This document shows positions 20,547 through 29,804 of a stretch of 64,000 nucleotides of DNA, piece after piece. This DNA comes from Paludisphaera borealis. GTDB taxonomy: Bacteria; Planctomycetota; Planctomycetia; Isosphaerales; Isosphaeraceae. How positions within the stretch are numbered: position 1 is the first letter of the stretch; each line of letters opens with the position of its first letter. The translations under genes were made by a program, and so were the position numbers. The notes under the pieces were generated by a model. The model made no database searches, was not told the origin of the DNA, and saw only the letters and a program-made list of their open reading frames with translations. The stretch lies in NCBI RefSeq assembly GCF_001956985.1, contig NZ_CP019082.1, positions 6,448,001-6,512,000 on the forward strand. The letters are read 5' to 3'.

Positions 20547-21878
20547 ATGGCTGTTCTCCAGGCGCTCAAGGCTCGGCAAGTCCTCGATTCGCGCGGTCGG
20601 CCGACGGTCGAGGTCGACGCGATCGCCTCCAACGGCGCGGTGGGGAGGGCCATCGTCCCCTCGGGCGCGAGCACCGGCCGGCACGAGGCGATCGAGCTGC
20701 GCGACTCCGGATCGTCCCGCTACGGCGGCCTCGGAGTCGGCCAGGCGGTGGAGAACGTCCGGACCGTGATCGCTCCCGCCGTGGTCGGAATCGAACTCGA
20801 CGATCAAGCGGCGATCGACGCGGCCCTGGTCGCGGTCGACGGCACGGCGAACAAGGGTCGGCTGGGGGCGAACGCCCTACTGGGAGTCTCGCTGGCGGTG
20901 GCCCACGCGGCGGCGGCGGTCCGGGGCGAGGAATTGTTCGTCCACCTCAACCGTCTCTGGAAGAAACGAGCCAAGGCGGAGCAGGGGGGATCGATCGCGG
21001 TCGAACCGACGCTCCCGTTACCGATGGTCAACATGATCTCGGGCGGCCTGCACGCGGGGCGGAACCTCGACATCCAGGACATCCTCATCATTCCGGTCGG
21101 CGCCGAGAACTACAGCCACGCCCTGGAGATGATCGTCGCCATGTACCGCGCCGTCGGCGGCGTGCTGTCCGAGATCGGCGCTGAGTCGGTCCTGGTGGGG
21201 GACGAGGGGGGATACGGCCCGAAGCTGCGGAACAACGAGCAGGCCTTCGAGGTCGTCGTCGACGCGATGGTCGCCTGCGGCTTCGAGCCCGGGCGCGATG
21301 TGGCCATCGCGGTGGACGTCGCGTCGACCCATTTCTTCGACCCGGCGACCAAGACCTATCGGCTCTCCGAGGCCAGCCTGCGGGCGTTCGACAGCGGCGA
21401 CATGGTCGACATGCTCGCCCGATGGGTCGGGCGCTATCCGATCGTCTCGATCGAGGACGGCCTGGCTGAGGACGATTGGGAAGGCTGGAAGACTCTGACC
21501 GAGCGGTTGGGCGGTGCGGTCCAGCTCATCGGCGACGACCTGTTCGTGACCCAGACGGCCCGGCTCGAACGCGGGATCGCATCGAAGACCGCCAACTCGA
21601 TCCTGATCAAGGTCAACCAGGTCGGCACGCTCAGCGAGACGCTCGACGCGCTCTTGATCGCCCGCCGCCACGGTTATCGGCCGGTCGTCTCGGCCCGGTC
21701 GGGCGAGACCGAGGACGCCACGATCGCCGACCTCGCCGTCGGAACGGCCGCCGGCCAGATCAAGATCGGCTCCGTCGCCCGCTCCGAACGCCTCGCCAAG
21801 TACAACCGCCTCCTCCGCATCGAGGAATCGCTCGGCCCGAACGCTCCGTTCGCCGGCCGGGCGACCCTGGCTCGTTGA
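20547..21878 (+). CDS. enolase homologue with altered active-site residues
   Basis: 443 residues, full enolase length. Enolase converts 2-phosphoglycerate to phosphoenolpyruvate. Conserved here: LDSRGRPTVEVD, SGASTG, GGLHAG, GDEGGYGPKL (catalytic Glu), metal ligands in AVDVAS, SIEDGLAEDDW and IGDDLF, the general-base Lys in IKVNQVGTLSE, and GQIKIG. Two positions differ from usual enolases: the acidic residue in the LQEFM-type motif is Asp (IQDIL), and the His of the SHRSGETED motif is Ala (SARSGETED). STGE is STGR. It may be a divergent enolase or a paralogue with another 2-phospho-sugar-acid substrate. The converging sigma-factor gene ends 2 bp away. Confidence 0.82.
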   Translation: MAVLQALKARQVLDSRGRPTVEVDAIASNGAVGRAIVPSGASTGRHEAIELRDSGSSRYGGLGVGQAVENVRTVIAPAVVGIELDDQAAIDAALVAVDGTANKGRLGANALLGVSLAVAHAAAAVRGEELFVHLNRLWKKRAKAEQGGSIAVEPTLPLPMVNMISGGLHAGRNLDIQDILIIPVGAENYSHALEMIVAMYRAVGGVLSEIGAESVLVGDEGGYGPKLRNNEQAFEVVVDAMVACGFEPGRDVAIAVDVASTHFFDPATKTYRLSEASLRAFDSGDMVDMLARWVGRYPIVSIEDGLAEDDWEGWKTLTERLGGAVQLIGDDLFVTQTARLERGIASKTANSILIKVNQVGTLSETLDALLIARRHGYRPVVSARSGETEDATIADLAVGTAAGQIKIGSVARSERLAKYNRLLRIEESLGPNAPFAGRATLAR

Positions 21879-21880
21879 AT

Positions 21881-23578
21881 TCAGCGCGGCTGATCGAGCT
21901 TCTCAAGGACTTTGCGCAATTGCGACTCGATCGCGATCAGCCGGCGTTCGAGAGCTTGAATCTTCAGTTCGAGCCCCGGCGTCCGCTGAGGGCCGTTCGA
22001 CGTATCAACATCGGGGTGATCGGCTTCCTTCGTCTCAGATGAGGCCTTGGATCGCCCCGCGGAGGGGCGATCGCCATGGTCGCCTTGAATTCCAGGGTCG
22101 CGACGAACGACCAGTCGGTCGCCGGCCTGGAGATAATAGTTGGTCGAGGCGTCGTCGCCGAGCAGGACCTCGTCGATGTCGACGTGAAGCTTCTCCGGCG
22201 GCCCGCCCTTAGGGTCGTTACGCACGAGGACGACGCTTTCATGATCCGCTTGAGGCGTCAGCCCCCCAGCAAAATCCACCGCGTCGAGAATCGTTTCCTT
22301 CCCCGTCACCGGCAGTCGGCCGGGGTCGTGAACCTCACCTTGAACGTAGTAGACCTTGCTATTCCATGTTGTGACGTCGACGAAGACGCGGTCGGTATCG
22401 CCCGGGGGAGTCTTCTTACCTTCAACATCAAGCCCGAGAACCTCGTCCCCCAGAAAGCGCCGCAAGTGGAGGACGACTTTTTCCTTGATCTCCTTGATCG
22501 TCAAGCCGGCAACGTAAACTTCGCCGTAAAAACCAAGCGTGATCTTGCCGTCAGGACGCACCAGCCGCTCGCCTGAAATGGGTCGACCCGGCAGTGCCTC
22601 AAGGACTTCGACGAGGATCACATCGGGCGGCTCGACGACGTATTCCTTCACTTCCGGGGCGGGCTGAAGCTTCTTTGTCTCCGATGCACCGCGATCAGCC
22701 CGAGGCTTGTCGTCGCGGTCGGCCCGCTTCGCCGTCTGCGCCGCGAGTCCCAGACCGATCGACGCCACCAGCGCCAGGCAGGTGGGAACCGCAATCATTC
22801 CGAGCTTCGTCATTACCATCCTCCTTATGACGTGAAGGGAAAGGCTCGCGACGCGCGCCGCGACGACCTTGGAGACGGACTGGCCGGAGGCAACCTTCGC
22901 CGCGGCCTGGACGGTACTTCGAACGAGCGCCGACGAGAGGGGAAGGACCGCCGGCGCCGGATCGACGTCGGCGACGCCTCGGTGGACGAGCCGACGGCGG
23001 AGCAGTTCGCGCGCTCGCGCCACGCGGCTGCGGACCGTCCCGATCGGGCAGGCGAGCCGAGCGGCGGCTTGCTCGTGGGTCAGGCTCTCCCAGTAGCAGA
23101 GGACGACGACGGATCGGTAGCGATCGGGCAGGCGGAGGACTTCCTCCTGGATCGCGAGGCCGCGAGACGCCTCGTCGTCCAGGGCGGGGACCACGGCCAG
23201 TTGCACGTGTTCGCGCTCGCGCTTCCGCCGCTTCGCGGCCTCGACTCGCGCCCGGGCCGAAACCCGAGCGGCGACGCCGTAGAGCCAGCTCCCGATCGAG
23301 TCGAGCTTGCGGATCGTCCGGAACTGCTTGACGAGCACCAGGAACGTCGCCTGGAAGGCGTCCTCGGCGTCGTGCGGGTCGTTCAGGACGTTGCGGCAGA
23401 CGCGCAGGACCATCGGGCCGTGCCGCGTCACCAGCACTTCCAACAACGCTTCCGCGTCGTCGGCCGACGCCCTGGAGATCCGGGCTATCAGTTCCCGATC
23501 GGTGAGACCAGCGGCCGTCCCCACCTGGAACAGGGTCGTCAGGTCGCGCTGAAGCCGCTCGGGCGAACCACCGGCCAT
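21881..23578 (-). CDS. ECF sigma factor fused to a transmembrane polysaccharide-export/SLBB domain
   Basis: 565 residues. Residues 25-110 are sigma region 2 (DPHDAEDAFQATFLVLVKQF), 140-195 region 4 (LPDRYRSVVVLCYWESLTHEQAA...GTVRSRVARAR). After the planctomycete-type linker (VRSTVQAAAKVASGQ) comes one membrane helix (259-280, LGMIAVPTCLALVASIGLGL), then an extracytoplasmic polysaccharide-export-type domain (312-378; YVVEPPDVILVEVL, RPDGKITLGFYGEVYVAGLT) and an SLBB-like domain (VYYVQGEVHDPGRLPVTG, DAVDFAGGL), ending in a coiled coil. GGAGG lies six bases before the ATG. The layout implies a membrane-tethered sigma factor with a periplasmic sensor part; release or signalling mechanism unknown. 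Confidence 0.88.
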   Translation of the reverse strand: MAGGSPERLQRDLTTLFQVGTAAGLTDRELIARISRASADDAEALLEVLVTRHGPMVLRVCRNVLNDPHDAEDAFQATFLVLVKQFRTIRKLDSIGSWLYGVAARVSARARVEAAKRRKREREHVQLAVVPALDDEASRGLAIQEEVLRLPDRYRSVVVLCYWESLTHEQAAARLACPIGTVRSRVARARELLRRRLVHRGVADVDPAPAVLPLSSALVRSTVQAAAKVASGQSVSKVVAARVASLSLHVIRRMVMTKLGMIAVPTCLALVASIGLGLAAQTAKRADRDDKPRADRGASETKKLQPAPEVKEYVVEPPDVILVEVLEALPGRPISGERLVRPDGKITLGFYGEVYVAGLTIKEIKEKVVLHLRRFLGDEVLGLDVEGKKTPPGDTDRVFVDVTTWNSKVYYVQGEVHDPGRLPVTGKETILDAVDFAGGLTPQADHESVVLVRNDPKGGPPEKLHVDIDEVLLGDDASTNYYLQAGDRLVVRRDPGIQGDHGDRPSAGRSKASSETKEADHPDVDTSNGPQRTPGLELKIQALERRLIAIESQLRKVLEKLDQPR

Positions 23579-23676
23579 GCCTTGCCTCCCCGCTCGTGAA
23601 CCAACCTGCTCGCGTTTCCCGATAGTGCCAGAAACGCGCGCAAGCTATCCATGAGTTCGAGGAGATTTTCCGGCCC

Positions 23677-24435
23677 TCAGCCGGTCGGCAGCTTTCCGGG
23701 CTTCACCACGATCTTGTCGATCGATCCGTGATGGTGGGTCGAGCCGTTGACGGAAGGCGGGGGAACCGCCCCTGGTGCCGGAGCGCCCGATGCGGTGAGC
23801 CGGCGGCTGACGTCCATCAGGAGGAAGAGCCCAGCAGAGGCGGTCACCAGCAGGACGACGGAGGCGACGGGCCAGATCGTCGCTTTCGAGAAGAGGAAAT
23901 CTTCGTCGCGGCTGATCGTGGCCAGCACGGCTCGGGAGCCGATCATCGCCGCCCAGGCGATGAACAGGACGGCCCATGCTTGAAAAAGCCGGAAATGCCA
24001 GGGAGTCGCGATCGGCGAGCCCCCGCGATCGCGGCCGGTCGCTGGATCGAGAGCCGCCCCGTCCCCCTTGAGCAAGAAGCGCGGAAGATCGCCAGGCCGG
24101 GCCGCCGCCTGGGACGCCTCGTCGTCGGGCTCGACCGCTCCGTCCCAGTCGTCGTCCCAGTCGTCGCCGGCGCGGTCGTCGTCTTCGTCCGAAGAGAAAT
24201 CCTCGGTCAACGCCTCGATCTCGTAAGACGACGAACTGGGATCCAGTCGAGGACGAGTCAGATCGTGTCGAAGATCGTGACGCGCTGGGCCGTCGATCGA
24301 GTCGGGGAGCCGTGCCGCCAGCTCACCGATATCGAATCGAAACTGGCACTTGGGGCAGCGCGCATGGTGCGGAACCGCTGCCACATAGTTAGGCACGCGG
24401 CCCGAAAATCCACAACTCGGACACTGGATGACCAT
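23677..24435 (-). CDS. MJ0042-type zinc-ribbon membrane protein
   Basis: 252 residues from ATG 24435; a TTG nine codons upstream is possible. The N-terminus is a zinc ribbon with two CxxC pairs (QCPSCGFSG and ARCPKCQFRFDIG), the MJ0042 pattern. An acidic low-complexity stretch follows (about 75-115), then two membrane helices (FRLFQAWAVLFIAWAAMIGS and IWPVASVVLLVTASAGLFLL). The C-terminal tail is Pro-rich. Common as an uncharacterised protein in planctomycetes. It probably faces the cytoplasm with its ribbon. Function unknown. Confidence 0.7.
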   Translation of the reverse strand: MVIQCPSCGFSGRVPNYVAAVPHHARCPKCQFRFDIGELAARLPDSIDGPARHDLRHDLTRPRLDPSSSSYEIEALTEDFSSDEDDDRAGDDWDDDWDGAVEPDDEASQAAARPGDLPRFLLKGDGAALDPATGRDRGGSPIATPWHFRLFQAWAVLFIAWAAMIGSRAVLATISRDEDFLFSKATIWPVASVVLLVTASAGLFLLMDVSRRLTASGAPAPGAVPPPSVNGSTHHHGSIDKIVVKPGKLPTG

Positions 24436-24592
24436 AACGATCTCGCGCTCGGATCGGTTCAATCTATGAGCGGAGACGTTATGTTAAAGCTCTGAGCAAC
24501 GACTTCCAACTGGAAAATCGAAACATTTCAGGAGCCGCGTCGACTCGTTGATTTGAACAAACACTGTACTCTGAATGCGGCGCGTACTCAGC

Positions 24593-26194
24593 TTATCGGG
24601 AGGCCGAGTAGGTCGCGACGAAGGCCCGCGCGGTGCGGAGTCCGTCGACGGCGGCGCTGATGATGCCGCCCGCGTAGCCCGCTCCCTCGCCACAGGGGAA
24701 GAGGCCCGCGACGGTCGGGCTCTGGCGCGAGACCGGGTCGCGGGGGATGCGGACCGGGGAGCTGCCCCGGGATTCCGGGCCGGTCAGGGTCGCGTTCTTG
24801 AGGAACTGGCGGTCGAGCCGCCGGTCCATGGTCGGCAGGCCGCGGACGAGGGCCAGGGCCACCTTCTCGGGCAGCAACGGGCCGAGGTCGGTGGTCGTCG
24901 TCATGCCTCGCGTGTAGCTGGAAGGGAGCTTGCCCCGGCTCGGGCGGCCGGCGAGGAAGTCGCTCACCCACTGGATCGGCGCCCCGTACGATCGGCCGGC
25001 GGCCAGGTACGCGGCGCGCTCGTAATGCTGCTGAAAGTGGACCCCCGCGAGTGGGTGCGAGCCCGATTCGGCCGGGTCGATCGTGACGACCAGCCCGCTG
25101 TTGGAAAACGGCGAGTCGTGGCGGCTCTCGCTCATGCCATTGGTGGCGAAATAGCCCGGCTCGCTGACGCTCGGCATCACGAAGCCGCCGGCGCACATGC
25201 AGAAGGTGAACAGGTCGCACTTCCCGGCGCGGACCGACATGATGTAGTCGGCCGCGCCCAGGGCCGGATGACCCTGGCGGCCGCCGTGGCGCGCCTTGTC
25301 GATCTGCTCTTGAGGCTGCTCGATGCGAACGCCGAACTGGAACGGCTTGGACTCGATCGGGACGCCCCGGCGAAGCAGCATATGATAGGTGTCGCGGGCG
25401 CTGTGGCCGACGGCCAGGACGGCGGCGTCGGCCGCGATGTAGCCCGAGCTGGTCGAGACGCCGCGCAGCCGGCCGTCGACGAGGTCGAGGTCTTCGACCC
25501 GGCACGAGAACCGGACCTCGCCGCCGAGGTCTTCGAGCTTCCGCCGCAGCGTCCGCACGATGAGGGGGAGGCGGTTCGAGCCCAGGTGCGGGCGATGCTC
25601 GTAGATGATCGACGGCTTGGCGTGGCACTCGGCGAGGATTTCGAGGACGCGAAGCACGTCGGGGCCGCCGCTCCGCGAGGTCAGCTTGCCGTCGCTGAAC
25701 GTGCCGGCGCCCCCCTCGCCGAACAGGTAGTTGCTCTCGGGGTCGACCGCTCCGCCGGCGTCGAAGCCGCGAACGTCGGCGACGCGGTCCTTGACGGCGC
25801 GACCGCGTTCGAGGATCAGCGGCCGGTAGCCTTGCAGCGCGAGCATATAGCCGGCGATCAGGCCCGCGGGCCCCGCGCCGACGATCACCGGGCGATGCTC
25901 AAGCGCCCGAGGACCCGGCTCGGGCCAGTCGAATTGATCGGCCTGGTAGGGCTGGACGTCGAAGCCCAGCGCGGCGATCGCGCGGTCGGCGGCTTCGGCG
26001 GGCAGCTCGACCTCCATCGCGTAGTTGAAATGGAGATCGTCGCGACGCCGCGCGTCGAGGCTCTTGCGGAGAATCCGCCAGCCCAGAACCGCGTCGGGGT
26101 TGAGCTTCAGCCGGGCGGCGATCCGCGACGGCAGAAGCTCCTCGGCGTCGTCGAGTTCGAGGCGAACGTTGTTGATCTTGACCGACATTTTCAT
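24593..26194 (-). CDS. FAD-dependent dehydrogenase (COG2509-like)
   Basis: 533 residues from ATG 26194 (an ATG at 26188 and a TTG at 26218 are alternatives). A short N-terminal domain (about 1-90, including ILRKSLDARRRDDLHFNYAM) precedes a Rossmann FAD site, PVIVGAGPAGLIAGYMLALQ. Further features: LERGRAVKDR, NYLFGEGGAGTFSDGKLTSR, and the C-terminal FAD loop FPCGEGAGYAGGIISAAVDG. This is the layout of the uncharacterised FAD-dependent dehydrogenase family COG2509. Substrate unknown. It is separated from the phosphatase gene upstream by about 70 bp on the same strand. Confidence 0.85.
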   Translation of the reverse strand: MKMSVKINNVRLELDDAEELLPSRIAARLKLNPDAVLGWRILRKSLDARRRDDLHFNYAMEVELPAEAADRAIAALGFDVQPYQADQFDWPEPGPRALEHRPVIVGAGPAGLIAGYMLALQGYRPLILERGRAVKDRVADVRGFDAGGAVDPESNYLFGEGGAGTFSDGKLTSRSGGPDVLRVLEILAECHAKPSIIYEHRPHLGSNRLPLIVRTLRRKLEDLGGEVRFSCRVEDLDLVDGRLRGVSTSSGYIAADAAVLAVGHSARDTYHMLLRRGVPIESKPFQFGVRIEQPQEQIDKARHGGRQGHPALGAADYIMSVRAGKCDLFTFCMCAGGFVMPSVSEPGYFATNGMSESRHDSPFSNSGLVVTIDPAESGSHPLAGVHFQQHYERAAYLAAGRSYGAPIQWVSDFLAGRPSRGKLPSSYTRGMTTTTDLGPLLPEKVALALVRGLPTMDRRLDRQFLKNATLTGPESRGSSPVRIPRDPVSRQSPTVAGLFPCGEGAGYAGGIISAAVDGLRTARAFVATYSASR

Positions 26195-26264
26195 AAGTAA
26201 ATCAGAGGGCAGGACCAAGCCTGCATTGGAGGAGGGCGGCCTCGGTTCGACCGGACCGGCTCGA

Positions 26265-27974
26265 TTAGTGAGCCGAGGGACCGAAGCAGATCAGGGTGAT
26301 GTCGTCGACCTGGACGTGGCCCGACGAGTATTCGCGAACTTCCTGGAGGATCGCCTTGCCGACGGCCACCGGGCCGCCCGACGTCTCGGCGATCCGCCGC
26401 AACAGGCGCCGGTTGTCGCGGCTGTCGTACAGCTCTTCACTCAGGTTGCGGGCGTCGGTGACGCCGTCGGAGTAGACCGTGACCACGTCGCCCGGCGCAA
26501 GCTCGACTTCAAGCTCCTTGTAGTCGGCCCCCGGCATGATCCCCAGCGGGAAGCCGGCCACCTCCTCGCCGACTTCCTCGATCTTGCCGCTGGCGCGGCG
26601 GATCAGGATCGGCAGGTGCCCGGCCGAGGCTAGCGACAACGTCTTCCGGTTGACGTCGAGGACGCTCAGGCTCAGGGTGATGAACTTCTCCTCGATGCCC
26701 GCGGAGAAGAGCAGGTGGTTGAGCTCGTCGGCCGCCGCCGAGGGGGTGTTCTCGGTGAGAATGCAGTACCGCGTGTCGCCCGAGAACTTGGCCATCATGA
26801 GCGCGGCCGAAACCCCCTTGCCCGAAACGTCGCCCAGCGCGATCGCGCAGCGGTCGCCGGAAAGCTGGACGAAGTCGTAGTAGTCGCCGCCGACCTCGTA
26901 GGCCGGCTCATAGTGGGCGAAGAACTCGTAGCCCGGAATCTGCGGCACCGATTGCGGCAGAAACCGCTTCTGCACCTGTTCCGCCAGCTTCAGGTCGCGG
27001 TCGATCCGCTCGCGTTCGAGCAACGACTCGTGGAGCTTGGCGTTCTGGATCGAGATCGCCGCCTGGCCGGCGACGGCGGCGAGGACGTCGAGGTCTTCCT
27101 GGTGGAACTGCTTGCGGTCGCTGGTGTCGAGCTGGATGATCCCCACCGCCTGGCCGTCGGGCGTGAGCATCGGCACGCACATCACCGATCGGATCTTGAG
27201 ATCGGCGATCGACGCGCTGGTGGGCAGATTTTTGTCGGTGCTCGCGTCCTGGCTGAGCACGGCCTTCTTCTGGCCGAGCACGTGGTTGAGCAGCGACCGG
27301 CTCATCATCATGGGCGCTTCGTCGGCGGGTGCCGTCGGATGGAAGTTGGTGCGGCCCCGGCCGGGCCGGTGCTTGGAAGCCTTGCGCACCAGCCGCTTGG
27401 TCTCGGGATCGACGAGGACCAGGAACAGCCGCTCCGCCTGCGGGAACAACTCCATCAACGAATCGAGGACCCGCGGCGCGACGTGGTCGATCGTCAGCTC
27501 GGTCGAGAGGTTGCGGGTGATTTCGAGGATCGCCTTCAGCTTGACCTCGGGCTTGACCATGCTGGCGACGGCGCTCGAGCGCGAAGCGTCGAGCGTGTGC
27601 AACGGGGGGACGTCGTACTGATCGCCGTCGGCCACGATCACGACCTCGCTCTCGTCGGCCGCCGAGTCGCTGGGAGGCTTGACGTAGAAGACGAACTCGA
27701 CGTCGCAGATGTTGATTCGATCGCCGGGGACGAGTTGGTGGTCGCTGCCTGGGATGAGCTTCGCGTTATTGACCTTGGTCATGTTCCGCGACTTCAGGTC
27801 GCAGACGAAGAAATCCTCTCCCTTGCGATAGATCTCGGCGTGCTTGCGGCTGACTCCGTTCGGGTCCAGAACGATATGGCAGTGCTCAGGCGATCGACCG
27901 ATCACGGTCCGTTCGCTTTTCAGCTCGATGATCTGTCCCGCGGTGGCGCCGTTGGCGCGTTTCAGGAAAGCCAT
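26265..27974 (-). CDS. FHA-GAF-SpoIIE-type protein phosphatase
   Basis: 569 residues with three domains in order. An FHA domain (1-100) with VIGRSPEHCHIVLDPNGVSRKHAEI binds phosphothreonine. A GAF domain (about 145-320) contains RSVMCVPMLTPDGQAVGIIQLD. A PP2C/SpoIIE phosphatase (about 340-569) contains EVGGDYYDF, IALGDVSGKGVSAALMMA and VTVYSDGVTDARN. Such proteins dephosphorylate serine or threonine on partner-switching regulators. The neighbouring kinase gene lies about 80 bp upstream on the same strand, so the FHA domain may recognise the autophosphorylated kinase. Confidence 0.92.
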   Translation of the reverse strand: MAFLKRANGATAGQIIELKSERTVIGRSPEHCHIVLDPNGVSRKHAEIYRKGEDFFVCDLKSRNMTKVNNAKLIPGSDHQLVPGDRINICDVEFVFYVKPPSDSAADESEVVIVADGDQYDVPPLHTLDASRSSAVASMVKPEVKLKAILEITRNLSTELTIDHVAPRVLDSLMELFPQAERLFLVLVDPETKRLVRKASKHRPGRGRTNFHPTAPADEAPMMMSRSLLNHVLGQKKAVLSQDASTDKNLPTSASIADLKIRSVMCVPMLTPDGQAVGIIQLDTSDRKQFHQEDLDVLAAVAGQAAISIQNAKLHESLLERERIDRDLKLAEQVQKRFLPQSVPQIPGYEFFAHYEPAYEVGGDYYDFVQLSGDRCAIALGDVSGKGVSAALMMAKFSGDTRYCILTENTPSAAADELNHLLFSAGIEEKFITLSLSVLDVNRKTLSLASAGHLPILIRRASGKIEEVGEEVAGFPLGIMPGADYKELEVELAPGDVVTVYSDGVTDARNLSEELYDSRDNRRLLRRIAETSGGPVAVGKAILQEVREYSSGHVQVDDITLICFGPSAH

Positions 27975-28055
27975 ACCCGTTCTCCGAGGCCCGAAGCTCT
28001 ACTCTCTCGTCTCGATCCCGCCCGCCGTCGGTCGCCGGACGGCCCATGCTGCACG

Positions 28056-29792
28056 CTATCGGACGGCAAGATCGAGTGAACGCACGCGATCGAGCAAAAT
28101 CAGCAGACGAACCTGAAGCCCCGTCAACTTGGGACGAAGCACCGCCTGGCCCGTCGTGCCCGGCTGCGAGACGAGCTTCAGCGCGTCCGTGACGATCTCG
28201 ACGCAAAAATCGATAAGTCCCGGATCGGACACCGGCCGATCGGTCCGGTTGGCGATCCGGCTGACCCGCTCGATCACGCCGTCGAGATCGCGCTTCAACA
28301 AGACCTCGCCGGTTTCCAAGGTCTCGACCAGCTCCTCGTCGCGCGTCTGCCTGGACTTCCAGCCGTTGATCTCGCGAGCCAGGGCCGCAACCCGATCGCC
28401 GTCTCGTTCACGATACAATACTCGACCGAGTTGAAGATAGGCGGGCGAGGTCCATTCCGATCTCGGGAAGTAGCCGGGGACCGCCAGCCAGGCCGCCGCG
28501 AGTTCTCGCGGGGGGGCCGTCAACTGGGCGTAGCGATACTGCGCCTCGGGGTTATCCATCTTGGGGATCGACGCCCACCGCGGTCCGATTCCCAGCGCGG
28601 GCGGAAGCGAGGCCGCCTGCCGCTGAGCCTCGGCGTCTTCCCGCGAACGAGACTGCCATCCTAGCAGGCCGCCGATCGCCAGGCCGCACGCGGCGATGAG
28701 CCCCAGAACCCCCGGACGGAACCAGGTATGATCGTTGAGGGCCAGGCGCAAGGGACCACTCAGCAGCTTCGATGAAGCGCTCAGGAGTTTCGACCCCCGG
28801 GGCTCCGTCGACGGCCGGCTTTCAAACTCGTACTGTTCCTGGGTCGCGGCGATCCCGGTGATGTCGCCCATCAGCCCACTGGCGACGGGTTGCAACAACG
28901 CCCGGATCTTGGCGAGGTCGACGAGCATCTCCGCGGCCGACTGGTATCGGTCGTCGGGCTTCTTCGCCATCAACTTGAGCACCAGGCGATCGAGCTCGAT
29001 CGGAACCTCGGGGCGACGGACGCGCATGCTCGGCGCCTGCTCGCGAACATGCTTGAGCGCCAGCGCCACGGTCGATTCGGCTCGAAACGGGGGCTCGCCG
29101 ACGATCATGTGGTAGAAGGTGACCCCCAGCGAATAGAGGTCGCTGCGATGGTCCATCGCATGCCCCTGGGCCTGCTCGGGGCTCATGTACAACGGCGTCC
29201 CCATGGTCGTACCGTGCTGGGTCACGTGATGGCGGTCCGAGTCCATGTCGCGACAGAGGCCGAAATCGGCCACCTTGATCCGCCCCTTGCGAGTCAGCAG
29301 CAAATTCTCGGGCTTGATGTCGCGGTGAATCAGGCCGACCTCGCCGGCCGCGCCGATCGCATGGCCCGCCTGCCGCATGATCGACAACGCCAGCGGCAGG
29401 TCGAGCGAACCTTTCTTGAGCAAGTACTCGCGCAGATTCGTCCCCTGCACGTACTCCATCGCGATGAAATGGATGTCGTCGACGCAGCCGAGCGTGTAGA
29501 CCTGCACGATATTAGCGTGGTTCAGCTTGGCCACCGCCGTGGCTTCGATCCCGAATCGACTTAAATAGGCGGGACGCGAAACCCATTCGGGAAGCAAGAC
29601 CTTGACCGCGACGTGCCGGTTGAGGCTGACCTGCTTGGCCAGGTAGACCTCGCCCATTCCCCCCCGGCCGATGAACCGCTCAACCTGGAAATCGCCCAGG
29701 ACCCGACCGGTCAGGTCGCGCTCTTCTACTCCAGACGCGTCGGACCAGGGCATGGTTTCCTCTGTCTTGGCCCGTTCGGGTTCGGCTTTCAT
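28056..29792 (-). CDS. membrane-anchored Ser/Thr protein kinase (Hanks type)
   Basis: 578 residues from ATG 29792; a GTG four codons upstream is also possible. The kinase domain (about 35-300) has a glycine loop FIGRGGMGEVYLAK, VAVKVL lysine, catalytic LIHRDIKPENLLL, magnesium DFGL, and PLYMSPEQ. One membrane helix follows (about 355-375, VLGLIAACGLAIGGLLGW), then an about 200-residue extracytoplasmic helical domain of unknown function. With the FHA-phosphatase gene immediately downstream it makes a likely reversible phosphorylation module. Confidence 0.92.
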   Translation of the reverse strand: MKAEPERAKTEETMPWSDASGVEERDLTGRVLGDFQVERFIGRGGMGEVYLAKQVSLNRHVAVKVLLPEWVSRPAYLSRFGIEATAVAKLNHANIVQVYTLGCVDDIHFIAMEYVQGTNLREYLLKKGSLDLPLALSIMRQAGHAIGAAGEVGLIHRDIKPENLLLTRKGRIKVADFGLCRDMDSDRHHVTQHGTTMGTPLYMSPEQAQGHAMDHRSDLYSLGVTFYHMIVGEPPFRAESTVALALKHVREQAPSMRVRRPEVPIELDRLVLKLMAKKPDDRYQSAAEMLVDLAKIRALLQPVASGLMGDITGIAATQEQYEFESRPSTEPRGSKLLSASSKLLSGPLRLALNDHTWFRPGVLGLIAACGLAIGGLLGWQSRSREDAEAQRQAASLPPALGIGPRWASIPKMDNPEAQYRYAQLTAPPRELAAAWLAVPGYFPRSEWTSPAYLQLGRVLYRERDGDRVAALAREINGWKSRQTRDEELVETLETGEVLLKRDLDGVIERVSRIANRTDRPVSDPGLIDFCVEIVTDALKLVSQPGTTGQAVLRPKLTGLQVRLLILLDRVRSLDLAVR

Positions 29793-29804
29793 GGCGTCGA
29801 CCAC

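Noticed and set aside
24575-26200. 541-codon plus-strand frame opposite the FAD dehydrogenase
   Set aside because: Antisense shadow; the minus strand has the GxGxxG FAD site.
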